In this document: piece after piece, positions 49,264-57,226 of the stretch
How the letters are laid out: every line of letters starts with the position of its first letter
How positions within the stretch are numbered: the stretch's first letter is position 1
Assembly (NCBI RefSeq): GCF_024362525.1
Contig: NZ_CP101458.1
Span: 2,356,001-2,420,000 of the forward strand
Length of the DNA: 64,000 nucleotides
From: Natrononativus amylolyticus
GTDB lineage: Archaea > Halobacteriota > Halobacteria > Halobacteriales > Natrialbaceae
Direction of reading: 5' to 3'
Notes under the pieces: model-generated
The model's input: only the letters and a program-made list of their open reading frames with translations
Database searches by the model: none
What the model was told of the DNA's origin: nothing
Translations under genes and position numbers: made by a program

Positions 49264-50506
49264 TCTGGTCGAGAGGTAGGGTGCCGCTGGTCTCCACAGG
49301 TGGATCGAATCGATCGATGGCCAGCGGATGTCCCTCCTCCTCGGCCCGGTCGAACGCGTCAGTTCCCGGCGTTTCGCCGAGAATTGTGTACGAGTCGATA
49401 GCGTACGGTAGGCCGTTAGAGGCTAACGATAGCGGCCGGTTCATGACGTGGAAGTGAAGGTGGGGAGCGCTACTGTTACCTGTGTTCCCAACCAGCGCCA
49501 GCACGTCGCCCCGCGTTACCCGATCGCCTTCCGTTACGCGGATGCTGCCCGGCTGGAAGTGTGCATAGAGCGCATAATTATCGTCGCCGAGGTCGAGGAT
49601 TACCGAATTTCCATCTGCCTCTTCAAGGGAGAGGTCCTCTGGAACCTCACCTGGGACGTTCTCAGGCACTCCGTCAATCACTCCGACCACAGTACTGTCA
49701 GCGACCGCAATCGCTTCCTCTCCGTAGATGGCGTAACTCTCGTTATCCTCCTGTGGACCGCTGTAGACTCGGTTCTCGTCATCGAGTTGTTCGTAATCCA
49801 CGGCGTACCGCTGTGCGAGCCAGATGTGACCATTAATCGGAAGCGCCGCTCGGGTATGGCGAACCGCGTCGCAGCACGAGTCGGCCGCTACGTAATTCGA
49901 ACCCCGTAGCGGAGGGCCAACGGTGACGACATCATGGCGATCAACGTTCGTTTCCCCGATTGTTTCAGTGATCTGTTGCTGATCCGGCGGTGCGGCCTCG
50001 GCCTCCACGGTTAATCGATGAACCAGCCTCCCAGGCACATCAATCGAGTCATCGACGGTTACGTGCAAGAAGACGAGTGCGGTCATCGCCGGATCTAATG
50101 AATCCACGCTTTCTCGGCTACCCGCAGGCTGGAGACGACCGGCCACCTCTGTTGCATCCAATGCAGTAACCACAGTACCAGTGTCGGCGTCGACGATCTC
50201 GAGGCGCTCTATCGTTACCGCTCCTGATGTGAAGTTCGTCGTCTCGAGTTCGTATACCAAGTGCGTCCGCTCATCAGAACCCGTAAACGGAATCGGAGCG
50301 TATAGGACCTCACCAACAAGTGGGGTGAAATCCTGATCACCGCCGACTGGGCTTGTAGCTGTCGACCTGTTATCAGAAGAGTCCATCGCTGACTCGTTCA
50401 GTATAGATACGTCACCAGACGTCTGCCTTCCATCGATGTGGCCCGTACTGGCACCTAAGACTCCAAGCGCTGTCCCCTTTAATACCATCCGTCGACCATA
50501 TGTCAC
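49244..50506 (-). CDS. secreted M23-family metallopeptidase
   Basis: A 420-residue exported protein. GTG 50506 gives a Tat-like signal MTYGRRMVLKGTALGVLGAS; the ATG six codons later would lose the arginines. Residues ~55-190 are beta-sandwich-like. The LytM/M23 domain (about 215-385) has NGHIWLAQRYAVDYE, ALYAHFQPGSI, VTRGDVLALVGNTGNS and the zinc ligands in PHLHFHVMN. M23 enzymes usually cut peptidoglycan cross-links, absent from archaea, so the target may be S-layer protein or competing bacteria. Codon usage is less GC-rich than the core genes. Its last codons overlap the channel remnant. Confidence 0.87.
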   Translation of the reverse strand: MTYGRRMVLKGTALGVLGASTGHIDGRQTSGDVSILNESAMDSSDNRSTATSPVGGDQDFTPLVGEVLYAPIPFTGSDERTHLVYELETTNFTSGAVTIERLEIVDADTGTVVTALDATEVAGRLQPAGSRESVDSLDPAMTALVFLHVTVDDSIDVPGRLVHRLTVEAEAAPPDQQQITETIGETNVDRHDVVTVGPPLRGSNYVAADSCCDAVRHTRAALPINGHIWLAQRYAVDYEQLDDENRVYSGPQEDNESYAIYGEEAIAVADSTVVGVIDGVPENVPGEVPEDLSLEEADGNSVILDLGDDNYALYAHFQPGSIRVTEGDRVTRGDVLALVGNTGNSSAPHLHFHVMNRPLSLASNGLPYAIDSYTILGETPGTDAFDRAEEEGHPLAIDRFDPPVETSGTLPLDQIVVRFD

Positions 50507-50564
50507 ACAACCACATACGACTCCATGTGAGATAAACCCGCTCTATGTATTTTGAGAACATTGT

Positions 50565-50741
50565 TTAATGGCTTCTCGTCTGATAGCCTCTCCAACGAAT
50601 TTCGGCTAGCAGAGGTTCTAAACTAAACCTACTATTTAAGAAATCAGTACAGTGCTCTTGACCGCTCTCGGTGAGATCGATTGTCGTTCCGTTACCTACT
50701 TGATCTGTACTGACCGTTAACCACCCTTCGTAGTTTGACCT
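50565..50741 (-). pseudogene. C-terminal fragment of a winged-helix regulator
   Basis: The minus strand encodes 58 residues, including YEGWLTVSTDQVGNGTT, then IDLTESGQEHCTDFL, ending RGYQTRSH before TAA. The wing-plus-helix pattern is that of the C-terminal half of a winged helix-turn-helix protein (PadR/MarR-like haloarchaeal type). The recognition helices are missing: the same frame runs upstream into a TGA (50742-50744) and then into repeat-element sequence. I read this as a regulator gene truncated by an inserted element. Confidence 0.5.
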
Positions 50742-50748
50742 TCAACTC

Positions 50749-50777
50749 GTGCCACACTCGCGCCATGAGTTCAGCAC
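50749..50777 (-). repeat. inverted-repeat family copy 3
   Basis: On the minus strand GTGCTGAACTCATGGCGCGAG followed by TGTGGCAC. It faces the plus-oriented copy at 50816-50842, 38 bp away; the same face-to-face arrangement recurs at 51710-51803. Confidence 0.6.
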
Positions 50778-50815
50778 GAATTGTTCGACATACTCGGGTT
50801 CTGTCAGGAGTGGCG

Positions 50816-50842
50816 TGACCGACTCAGAGGATGGATGCAGCA
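50816..50842 (+). repeat. inverted-repeat family copy 4 (degenerate left arm)
   Basis: The right part AGAGGATGGATGCAGCA matches the 48797 and 51777 copies; the left arm TGCTGAATAT has drifted. With 50749-50777 it forms one composite unit of about 95 bp. Confidence 0.5.
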
Positions 50843-51138
50843 CGACAACCCGCTTTATTTCGCGTGGTTTGACCTGAACTACTCGGTATAGAACCTGCTT
50901 AGTGATCGCCATGTTACCTGACAGTTGTGATAGGTGTTCTTGAACCCATGATAGAGGAAGCGTATTCAGGTGGGACGATCTCAATATAAAAACGATTTAG
51001 CTCGTTCAGTACACCAGAAGCGACCCGTTCGGGACTGCACCGGACGTATCACGGTCACTCTGGACCGGTGGACTGACCGTGGATTGTGCGAAATCCGTTA
51101 TCGTGCTGTGCGGCGTATTTGAATGCGGTGAGTTGTTG

Positions 51139-51588
51139 ATGACCACACCAGACGAGAACAAGGAGATTGTCCAGCGCGTTCAATACGATACATACACTGG
51201 GGAGGAGGATCTGGACGTCATTGACGAGTTGGTGAGCGACGAGTTCGTAATGCACGACCCGGTCAGCGGCGACATTCACGGTCCCGACGGCTTCAAAGAG
51301 TACGTCGAAACGTTCCAGAAAGCCTTTGGGGAGTTGACCCTCTCGGTCGAACATATGGTCGTCGAGGACGATATCGTGGCGAGTCACGGTACGGCACGCG
51401 GAACCCACGAGGGACAGTTCCCGGGACTCGACGTAGAACCGACCGGTGAGGAGTTCGAGGCCAGTGGGATGGAAATTGATCGCATAGAGGACGGAAAACT
51501 GGTCGAAAGCTGGTTCATGCCTGATGCACTCGGGTTACTGCAGCAACTGGGGGCTCTTCCAGAAGAGGGAGTTTCCCCTGAGCACTAA
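51139..51588 (+). CDS. SnoaL-like ester cyclase-family protein
   Basis: A 149-residue protein of the NTF2-like fold. The family pattern is NKEIVQRVQYDTYTGEEDLDVIDELVSDEFVMHDPVS, then GPDGFKEYVETFQKAFGELTLSVEHMVVEDDIVASHGTARGTHEG (seen in parts), with VEPTGEEFEASGMEIDRIEDGKLVESWF. Such proteins are annotated as ester cyclases, but most have no known reaction. I start at ATG 51139: a SD-like GGTGA lies 7 nt upstream, and 20 further upstream codons lack similarity. Isolated within the accessory island. Confidence 0.87.
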   Translation: MTTPDENKEIVQRVQYDTYTGEEDLDVIDELVSDEFVMHDPVSGDIHGPDGFKEYVETFQKAFGELTLSVEHMVVEDDIVASHGTARGTHEGQFPGLDVEPTGEEFEASGMEIDRIEDGKLVESWFMPDALGLLQQLGALPEEGVSPEH

Positions 51589-51709
51589 CAGACCCAGAGT
51601 GATCCACTAACTTCTTTGAAAGCCGCTGAAGCAATGGTGTCTCTTGTTGCTGAGCAGGTGATTCTACGCACAACACCAATCTTCACTTTCGCAAATCAAG
51701 CCGGATCTC

Positions 51710-51738
51710 GTGCGACATTTGCGCTATGAGTTCAGCAG
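51710..51738 (-). repeat. inverted-repeat family copy 5
   Basis: On the minus strand CTGCTGAACTCATAGCGCAAA followed by TGTCGCAC, close to copy 3. It faces copy 6 across 38 bp, as copy 3 faces copy 4, so the two ~95-bp composite units are alignable end to end. Confidence 0.6.
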
Positions 51739-51776
51739 AACTTGATCGAACTACCGAATTACTGCCAAGAGTGAAC

Positions 51777-51803
51777 TGCTGAATATAGAGGATGAGTGCA
51801 GCA
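51777..51803 (+). repeat. inverted-repeat family copy 6
   Basis: TGCTGAATATAGAGGATGAG followed by TGCAGCA, nearly identical to copy 1 at 48797. The outer five bases are complementary (TGCTG/CAGCA). Confidence 0.7.
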
Positions 51804-51840
51804 CGGCAGTTGCGTTTCTTCCACTCTCGATGTAACGAAT

Positions 51841-51872
51841 CAGCCGTGCTATGGAGTCTACATATTCAGCAC
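51841..51872 (-). repeat. inverted-repeat family copy 7 (degenerate)
   Basis: On the minus strand CGTGCTGAATATGTAGACTC followed by CATAGCACGGCTG. The first half matches the family consensus, and it lies 11 bp beyond the stop of the DUF6653 gene. Confidence 0.45.
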
Positions 51873-51883
51873 GTCGATTATCG

Positions 51884-52324
51884 CTACTTAACACGTCTGT
51901 CGTAACGATCAACCAGATGCCGTAACCACCAGAATTTCAGCACGACGGTCAGAATGGTTCCAAGAGCAGTCTTCAGCGGGCGCTGACGCCACGCAGCATA
52001 CAGCGTATAGATGCTTGTCAGCACAGCTGCCGTGCTAAAAATGTTTGGCTTGGATACCCCGAGGATACCGTGGCCTTCTTCTCGAACCCACCACTGTTGA
52101 GCGAGAACACCCCGCGTCATCCATGCTTCTTCATCCTTGGGTGGGGAGAATACGATTGGGTTGACTACTCCCCACAGTATCGAGAGTACCAAGAGACGCC
52201 AAGAACGCCGGTAAATAGCATACGCAATAGCAGGAGCGAGCAGAATTCGCGTCCAGACGCTTTTTGGGTTCGAATGGCGCCTCCAAAACCACTCATCACC
52301 CTCATCAGGAACAGCGGAAGCCAT
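51884..52324 (-). CDS. DUF6653-family membrane protein
   Basis: A 146-residue protein that I assign to DUF6653 from its opening pattern DEWFWRRHSNPKSVWTRILL and the following AYAIYRRSWRLLVL. It has three or four membrane helices (ILLAPAIAYAIY, LLVLSILWGVVNPIVF, IFSTAAVLTSIYTLYAAW) with the conserved NPIVFSPPKDEEAWMTRGVL between. Function unknown. ATG 52324 fits the family; the frame is open 53 codons upstream and includes part of a repeat copy, which is not family-like. Codon usage is less GC-rich than core genes. Confidence 0.8.
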   Translation of the reverse strand: MASAVPDEGDEWFWRRHSNPKSVWTRILLAPAIAYAIYRRSWRLLVLSILWGVVNPIVFSPPKDEEAWMTRGVLAQQWWVREEGHGILGVSKPNIFSTAAVLTSIYTLYAAWRQRPLKTALGTILTVVLKFWWLRHLVDRYDRRVK

Positions 52325-52435
52325 AGCTACCAGTGGGAGTTTCTCTTTGATAAACGTAGTCGATGGTGAACACAGATGATGACTACAGTCTCTGTACTGA
52401 GCAATCACTATTCGGCGTCGACCACTCTCCGCCTC

Positions 52436-52464
52436 GCTCCACATTCGCGCTTTGTATTCAGCAC
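52436..52464 (-). repeat. inverted-repeat family copy 8, right end of the island
   Basis: On the minus strand CGTGCTGAATACAAAGCGCG followed by AATGTGGAG. This is the most rightward copy; no member is seen beyond 52.5 kb or before 48.7 kb, so copies bracket the accessory region. Confidence 0.6.
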
Positions 52465-52570
52465 GCTCACTGAAAAATAGCACTGATTAAGGGTATCAGC
52501 AGAGCCGAACGAGTGGCAACGATCCACCGAACCGTGAGAGTCTTACGTGCCCACAAACTACTACTCGAGT

Positions 52571-52657
52571 ATGAGTAAACGATCGAACGCACGACTGTTC
52601 GCACGCGACGCGAAGAAGTGGGCGGCGAAGAAGATTTCCGGTAACCCGCGACGGTAA
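52571..52657 (+). CDS. possible 28-residue basic peptide
   Basis: ATG to TAA encodes MSKRSNARLFARDAKKWAAK plus eight residues ending GNPRR. The peptide is strongly basic and amphipathic, which is unusual against the acidic proteome. It resembles neither an N-terminal fragment nor any protein I know. No convincing SD is present. It may be a real small protein at the edge of the island or chance. Confidence 0.3.
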   Translation: MSKRSNARLFARDAKKWAAKKISGNPRR

Positions 52658-52681
52658 CGTCCGCAGTCCGTTTTCCGGGCC

Positions 52682-53023
52682 TCAGCGACCCGACGAGAGC
52701 ACGCCGGCGACGACCAGTCCGAGCACGGCGAGATACACCATCAGAGAGCCGATCCCTGCAGAGAGGAGTCTCGAGGGCGCCACCAACACCCCGATCACGA
52801 CGAGACCGACGGCGAGAACAACCGTCCCCGCCTGAACCGACGGCCGGTCCCAGTAGCGGTAGACGACCTCGCTGTGGCGGAACGCGGCGATCTCGAAGGC
52901 GATCGTTCCGAGCGCACCCAGCAGGAACCACGCGAGCGAGAACGGGGCGCCGACCACGAGAAACGCGCCGGCGAACAGTCCCAGTACCAGCATCGCCAGC
53001 AGGCCGTCCGTGAGCCGACTCAT
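52682..53023 (-). CDS. small four-helix membrane protein
   Basis: A 113-residue protein with four hydrophobic segments: LLAMLVLGLFAGAFLVVGAP, LAWFLLGALGTIAFEIAAF, AGTVVLAVGLVVIGVLVAP and GSLMVYLAVLGLVVAGVL. A polar loop HSEVVYRYWDRPS lies between helices 2 and 3. No family recognised. It begins 18 nt after the stop of homoserine kinase on the same strand and is probably the last gene of that operon; a functional link to threonine synthesis is not evident. Confidence 0.75.
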   Translation of the reverse strand: MSRLTDGLLAMLVLGLFAGAFLVVGAPFSLAWFLLGALGTIAFEIAAFRHSEVVYRYWDRPSVQAGTVVLAVGLVVIGVLVAPSRLLSAGIGSLMVYLAVLGLVVAGVLSSGR

Positions 53024-53041
53024 CGCGGATTCACCCGTCGC

Positions 53042-53923
53042 TCAGTCGCGGTAGATCGTCGCGCCGCTCCCGACTCGAGTCTGGTAGGCGCGGCTGTCGA
53101 TCCCGGTCGCCTCGAAGGCGCCGACCATCGCGCTCGCGACCGCGCGGCGACTCGAGGGCCGACAGACTGCGAGCAGCGTCGGCCCCGCGCCGCTGACGGT
53201 GACGCCGGTAGCGCCGGCCTCGAGGGCCGCGGCCCGCACCCGGTCGTAGCCGTCGATGAGCGCGGCGCGTTCGGGGGTGACGATGCCGTCGCCCATGCCG
53301 CGACCGACGAGGTCGGGGTCGCCGCGAGCCATCCCGACGGCGAGGGTCGCGGCGTGGCCGACCGTCTCGACGATATCCGCCATCGCGGCCGACTCGGGGA
53401 CGACCCCGCGGGCGTCGCGCGTCGAGATCGTGATCTCGGGGAGGCAAGCGACGAGCGAGACGTCGGCGTCGACCTGCGTGATTCCGTCGCCGGTGACGAT
53501 GGTGAAACCGCCGAGCAGCGAGGGGGCGACGTTGTCGGCGTGTGCGGCCCCGGAGACGAGCGCCTCCCCCTCGGCGGCGATCGGCACGAGTTCCTCCCGG
53601 CTGAGCCCGCGGTCGTAGAGTTCGTTGAGCGCGACGGCCGCCGCGGCGGCGCTCGCGGCCGAGGAGCCGAGTCCGGAGGAGGGACGGACGCCCTTGTCGA
53701 TCCGGATGTGGGCGGGGGCGTCGAGCGCCTCGGCGACCGCGCCGACGGTGTTCTTCTCGGGGTCTTCCGGGATGTACTGGCTTCCGGCTCCGGAGACCGA
53801 AATCGTCGTCTCGTCGGCGCGTTCGACGCGGACGACGTCCGCGGGCGACTCGAGTGCGATCCCGAAGACGTCGAATCCGCTCCCGAGGTTCGCACTGGTC
53901 GCCGGCGCCCGCACGGTAAGCAT
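53042..53923 (-). CDS. thrB: homoserine kinase
   Basis: A 293-residue GHMP-family kinase phosphorylating homoserine in threonine synthesis. GHMP motifs: TVRAPATSANLGSGFDVFG (N-terminal), PSSGLGSSAASAAAAAVALNEL (ATP-binding loop region, about 84-105, seen in parts) and the C-terminal GVTVSGAGPTLLAV. AGAAHADNVAPSLLGGF is specific to homoserine kinases. ATG 53923 is the family start; nine upstream codons in frame are not needed. A small hypothetical gene lies 55 nt upstream and a membrane protein gene 18 nt downstream. Confidence 0.95.
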   Translation of the reverse strand: MLTVRAPATSANLGSGFDVFGIALESPADVVRVERADETTISVSGAGSQYIPEDPEKNTVGAVAEALDAPAHIRIDKGVRPSSGLGSSAASAAAAAVALNELYDRGLSREELVPIAAEGEALVSGAAHADNVAPSLLGGFTIVTGDGITQVDADVSLVACLPEITISTRDARGVVPESAAMADIVETVGHAATLAVGMARGDPDLVGRGMGDGIVTPERAALIDGYDRVRAAALEAGATGVTVSGAGPTLLAVCRPSSRRAVASAMVGAFEATGIDSRAYQTRVGSGATIYRD

Positions 53924-53978
53924 GGCGAGTCCTACCCACAGGGCGGGCAAAAAGGTAGCGGACGGTGTGGTCGAGCGG

Positions 53979-54323
53979 TCACTTCTCGTCGGACCGGTGG
54001 CGCTCGCCGTACTCCGAGAGCGACTCCCAGCCGAGGGTGTCGCCCATCTCCTCGAGGAGTTCGCCGAGGGTCTCGCCGGGCTCGAGTTCGCGCTCGGTGT
54101 CCCGGTCCGGAACGATCTCGCGGTTGTCCTCGTCGACGCGGCCCTGGAAGACGGTTCCGTCCCCGTGGTAGACCGGAACGCCGCCGGTGGTCGTGCCGAC
54201 GTACGACGCGCCGGCGTGCTCGCCCTCGCTGATCGGCCAGTCGTCGAAGGCCGGATCGGTCCCGGGCGTCGTCGCGTCTCCGGTCGGATCTCGTGCGGTT
54301 CCGGGTGGCTGATCGTCGCGCAT
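53979..54323 (-). CDS. small acidic hypothetical protein
   Basis: A 114-residue soluble acidic protein. The N-terminal third is low-complexity (Pro, Asp, Thr), then comes a beta-like core SYVGTTTGGVPVYHGDGTVFQGRV, and an acidic helical end RELEPGETLGELLEEMGDTLGWESL. No domain is known to me. ATG 54323 is selected; the 22 upstream in-frame codons are hydrophobic but without coding character. It is upstream of thrB on the same strand and may share its transcript. Confidence 0.65.
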   Translation of the reverse strand: MRDDQPPGTARDPTGDATTPGTDPAFDDWPISEGEHAGASYVGTTTGGVPVYHGDGTVFQGRVDEDNREIVPDRDTERELEPGETLGELLEEMGDTLGWESLSEYGERHRSDEK

Positions 54324-54419
54324 GGGGAGGCGTAGTACGGCGGCGCTGATAGGTACTGCGCCAGCTAGTGCCACGTCACGTGTCGACACGCGAGTCGAAC
54401 CACGAGCGTCATCCGGCGG

Positions 54420-55718
54420 TCAGACGCTGTACGTCTCCTCGACGTCCCTGGGCAGGATCACGTCGACGTCGCCCGCGGACTCGAGTTCGTGCAAATACTC
54501 GATCGTCGACTCGAAGTCCGCGAGATCGTCCTCGTCGTCGAGGGCGTGGTAAAACACCGAGGAGATGCCGTTCATCGAGGCCGCCCAGTCGAACGCCTCC
54601 CGCGCGCGCTCGAAGTCGGGGTCGCCGATCCGCGAGCAGAGCTGCGGGTTCACCGCGTACCCCTGTGCGGGCGGGCCGCCGGCGAAGCCGAGCGCGTGGT
54701 ACTTCTCGACGAGTTCGATCGTCGTTGCGTCGTACTCGCCGAACGGGTACGCGAAGTATTGGGCCCCGTCCTCGAAGCCGTGGTCGACGAGCCACTCCTT
54801 CGCGTCGCGGATCTCGGCCTCCTGTTCGGCCGCGTCGAGTTCGGACAGCGCCGGGTGGTTCTCGGTGTGACTCGAGATGGTCCACCCCGCATCCGCGAGC
54901 TCCTCGATCTGGGCGAGGTCGAGCACCGGCCGGCCGCCGACGCTGCTGGCGCCGACCCGGCCGGGGTTGACGAAGGTGACCGCGGGGTAGCCGTAGCGCT
55001 CGAGGATCGGGAACGCCTCGGTGTAGTCGGTCTCGTAGCCGTCGTCGAACTGAATCATCACCTTGCCCCGCTCGGGCCGGGGCGTGAGGTGGAGTTCGTC
55101 GCACCAGAAGCGACGGGTGTGCTCGCCCGCCCAGGCGACGATCCGGAGATGCGTGATCGCGGAGAGGTCGGGCGAACCGACGACGTTCGAGACGCCGAAG
55201 TTGAACCGCATCGTCGGCAGTCCGCCCTTGACCGCCCGCCGGTAGTCGATCCGGTCGCCGGCGTCGTCGAACAGCTGGATCGTCGGCGACACCATCCGCC
55301 CCGACTGGAGCGCCAGCCCGGGAACGGCGGTCGAGAAGTCCCTCGGCGCGTCGAACTCGCGGGCGATCACGACGCTGCTGTCGGCGACGGTCGCCTCGAG
55401 GCGGGCGCTCTGGGTTCCCGAGGCGTAGCGGTCGGTGTCCGCCGACAGCGTCCCCTCGAGTGTCGTCCACAGCGAGAGGTCCTCGAAGTCGTCGAGGACC
55501 TCGAGGCTCGCGCTCGGGTTCGGGCTCTCGTCGGGGTCAGTCTCGTCTCCTTCGTCGGGGTCGTCCCCGCTCCCCTCGTCGGTCGCTCGCTCGTCGTCGC
55601 GTGTCGGTCGGTCGTCGGACGCCGGCGGGTCGTCGTCCGTCCGCTCGAGGGCGCCCGTTTCGGTACAGCCGGCCAGTCCCATCGCCAGGGCTGCGGAGAG
55701 GTACGCGCGGCGTTTCAT
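54420..55718 (-). CDS. polysaccharide deacetylase-like lipoprotein
   Basis: A 432-residue surface lipoprotein. The signal MKRRAYLSAALAMGLAGC ends in a lipobox (Cys18). An Asp-rich linker (about 25-70) leads to a jelly-roll, carbohydrate-binding-like domain (about 72-210). A NodB/polysaccharide-deacetylase domain follows (about 220-400), with MIQFDDGYETDY (catalytic and metal Asp pair), SHTENHPALSEL (metal His pair) and YFAYPFGEYD. It would hydrolyse N-acetyl groups of surface or exogenous glycans. Its gene is alone on the minus strand between hypothetical and MFS genes. Confidence 0.92.
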   Translation of the reverse strand: MKRRAYLSAALAMGLAGCTETGALERTDDDPPASDDRPTRDDERATDEGSGDDPDEGDETDPDESPNPSASLEVLDDFEDLSLWTTLEGTLSADTDRYASGTQSARLEATVADSSVVIAREFDAPRDFSTAVPGLALQSGRMVSPTIQLFDDAGDRIDYRRAVKGGLPTMRFNFGVSNVVGSPDLSAITHLRIVAWAGEHTRRFWCDELHLTPRPERGKVMIQFDDGYETDYTEAFPILERYGYPAVTFVNPGRVGASSVGGRPVLDLAQIEELADAGWTISSHTENHPALSELDAAEQEAEIRDAKEWLVDHGFEDGAQYFAYPFGEYDATTIELVEKYHALGFAGGPPAQGYAVNPQLCSRIGDPDFERAREAFDWAASMNGISSVFYHALDDEDDLADFESTIEYLHELESAGDVDVILPRDVEETYSV

Positions 55719-55813
55719 TGTCCACCCGATGACACTCAGGAGACGCTGATTGTTATGGGGCCGTTGTAGCGGCCGGGACGGGCGGTAATCGGCGCGTACG
55801 GTGGCGGACGATC

Positions 55814-57106
55814 TCAGTCGTCCGCCTCGGCGCCGGCAGGCGCCGGTTTCCCCGCCGAAAACCGATCGATACCGACCAGCAGGGCGAGCGAGAGCGCGGC
55901 GCCGATCAGGGCGAACGAGGTCACCATCGCGAAGAACGCGGCGGTGCCGTCGAAGGCGCCGAGGACGTAGCCGCCCATCGCGATGCTGGCCGCCCCGAGA
56001 CCGAACTCGCCGAGGTAGGTGTAGCCATACGACAGGCCGCGCGTGTCGGCGGGCGTGTAGACGGCGACCGCGTCCTGGTAGAACGGCTGGATGGCGAACA
56101 GGAAGAAGCCGAAGACGCCACAGAGGGCGACGATCGCGACGAGTCCCATCTCGGTCACCGGAATGAACGCGAGCGCACAGACCGCGAGGATCGCGAAGAT
56201 GCCGACGAGCCCCTTCGCGGGCGGCAGCCTGTCGGTTAGTTTACCGCCGACGTACTGGCCGGCGATCCCGACGATCAGCAGACCGACGTAGATGTAGAAC
56301 TCCAGGTCGATGTCGTACTGCTCGAGCGCCGGCACGACCGCGAATCCCTCTATCGCAGGGAGCCCCTCGAGAATGCTGGGGAGGTAGGTGAGCATCCCCC
56401 GGTAGAACAGCCCCTCGAAGGTGACGATGACGAAGACGAGGGCGAACGCGCTCGCGAACAGCGTCCGCGAACTCGAGACCAGACCAGAGAGCGAGAGCGC
56501 CTCGTTGGGACCGGCGTCGACGTCCTCTGCGACGGCCGCCGTCGAGTCGAAGTTCGCCTGCAGGCCGTAGATCGCCGCGAGGAAACCGGGAACTGCGAGC
56601 GCGGCGGCGACGTACTGCCACTCGAGGAAGATCAACAGCGTGGCGGCGACGAACGGGCCGAGCGCGATGCCGACGTTGCCGGCGATGCCGTGCCAGGCGA
56701 ACACCGTCCCCCGTTCTTCGACGCCGGTGGAGATGAGCGCGAGTCCGGCGGGGTGGTAGATACTGGCGGCGACTCCCCACAGCAGGAGGCCGACGGCGAT
56801 GGCGTAGATCGACTCGAGGTAGGCGGAGGCCGCGAGGACGACGAACGCGCCGCTCATCCCCGCGAGACACAGCAAGATGAGTCGCTTCGGTCCGTACTTG
56901 TCGGCGAGGATGCCGCCGGGGAGCGCCCCGGCGCCGAACGGGGCGTATCCGAGTGCGATAATGAGACCGATGAGGGCGTAGCTCACCTCGAACTCGGCGA
57001 GCCAGACGACCAGAAAGATGGGAATCGAGGTTTCGAACCAGTGGACCAGGGAGTGGCCGGCCATCGTGAAGCCGGCGATCGACCTGTCGTTGTCGTTCAG
57101 TGCCAT
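55814..57106 (-). CDS. major facilitator superfamily transporter
   Basis: A 430-residue permease with 12 predicted helices. The loop after helix 2 reads GGILADKYGPKRLIL, the classic MFS motif A (G-x-x-x-D-x-x-G-x-R). Helix 1 region is FTMAGHSLVHWFETSIPIFLVV. A second, shorter loop motif KLTDRLPPAKG follows helix 8. The MAGHSLVHWFE beginning resembles a group of haloarchaeal and methanogen transporters without assigned substrate. Transcribed towards the deacetylase gene, but 95 nt separate them. Confidence 0.9.
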   Translation of the reverse strand: MALNDNDRSIAGFTMAGHSLVHWFETSIPIFLVVWLAEFEVSYALIGLIIALGYAPFGAGALPGGILADKYGPKRLILLCLAGMSGAFVVLAASAYLESIYAIAVGLLLWGVAASIYHPAGLALISTGVEERGTVFAWHGIAGNVGIALGPFVAATLLIFLEWQYVAAALAVPGFLAAIYGLQANFDSTAAVAEDVDAGPNEALSLSGLVSSSRTLFASAFALVFVIVTFEGLFYRGMLTYLPSILEGLPAIEGFAVVPALEQYDIDLEFYIYVGLLIVGIAGQYVGGKLTDRLPPAKGLVGIFAILAVCALAFIPVTEMGLVAIVALCGVFGFFLFAIQPFYQDAVAVYTPADTRGLSYGYTYLGEFGLGAASIAMGGYVLGAFDGTAAFFAMVTSFALIGAALSLALLVGIDRFSAGKPAPAGAEADD

Positions 57107-57226
57107 GCTCGAGTGCTCTTGCTCGAACAGCGACCGCGGTCGTATTTATCGGCTTGGAAAGCGGCGACGTCGCCGGCGGACTCGAGCGGCGTTCCCTCGA
57201 GGCCCGAAGCGAGCGCCTGCGAGTCG

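Larger units (their letters stand above)
50742..50984 (-). pseudogene. decayed repeat-element frame
   Basis: An 80-codon frame whose middle (VLYRVVQVKPREIKRVVVLHPSS) is homologous to a peptide encoded at 48.77-48.90 kb. Its end (VLNSWRECGTS) comes from inverted-repeat copy 50749-50777. A third, more decayed version (AVLHSSSIFSSSLLAVIR then stop) is found at about 51756-51812. Repeated similarity at protein and DNA level within 3 kb indicates decayed copies of one mobile or repeated element, not a working gene. Confidence 0.4.
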
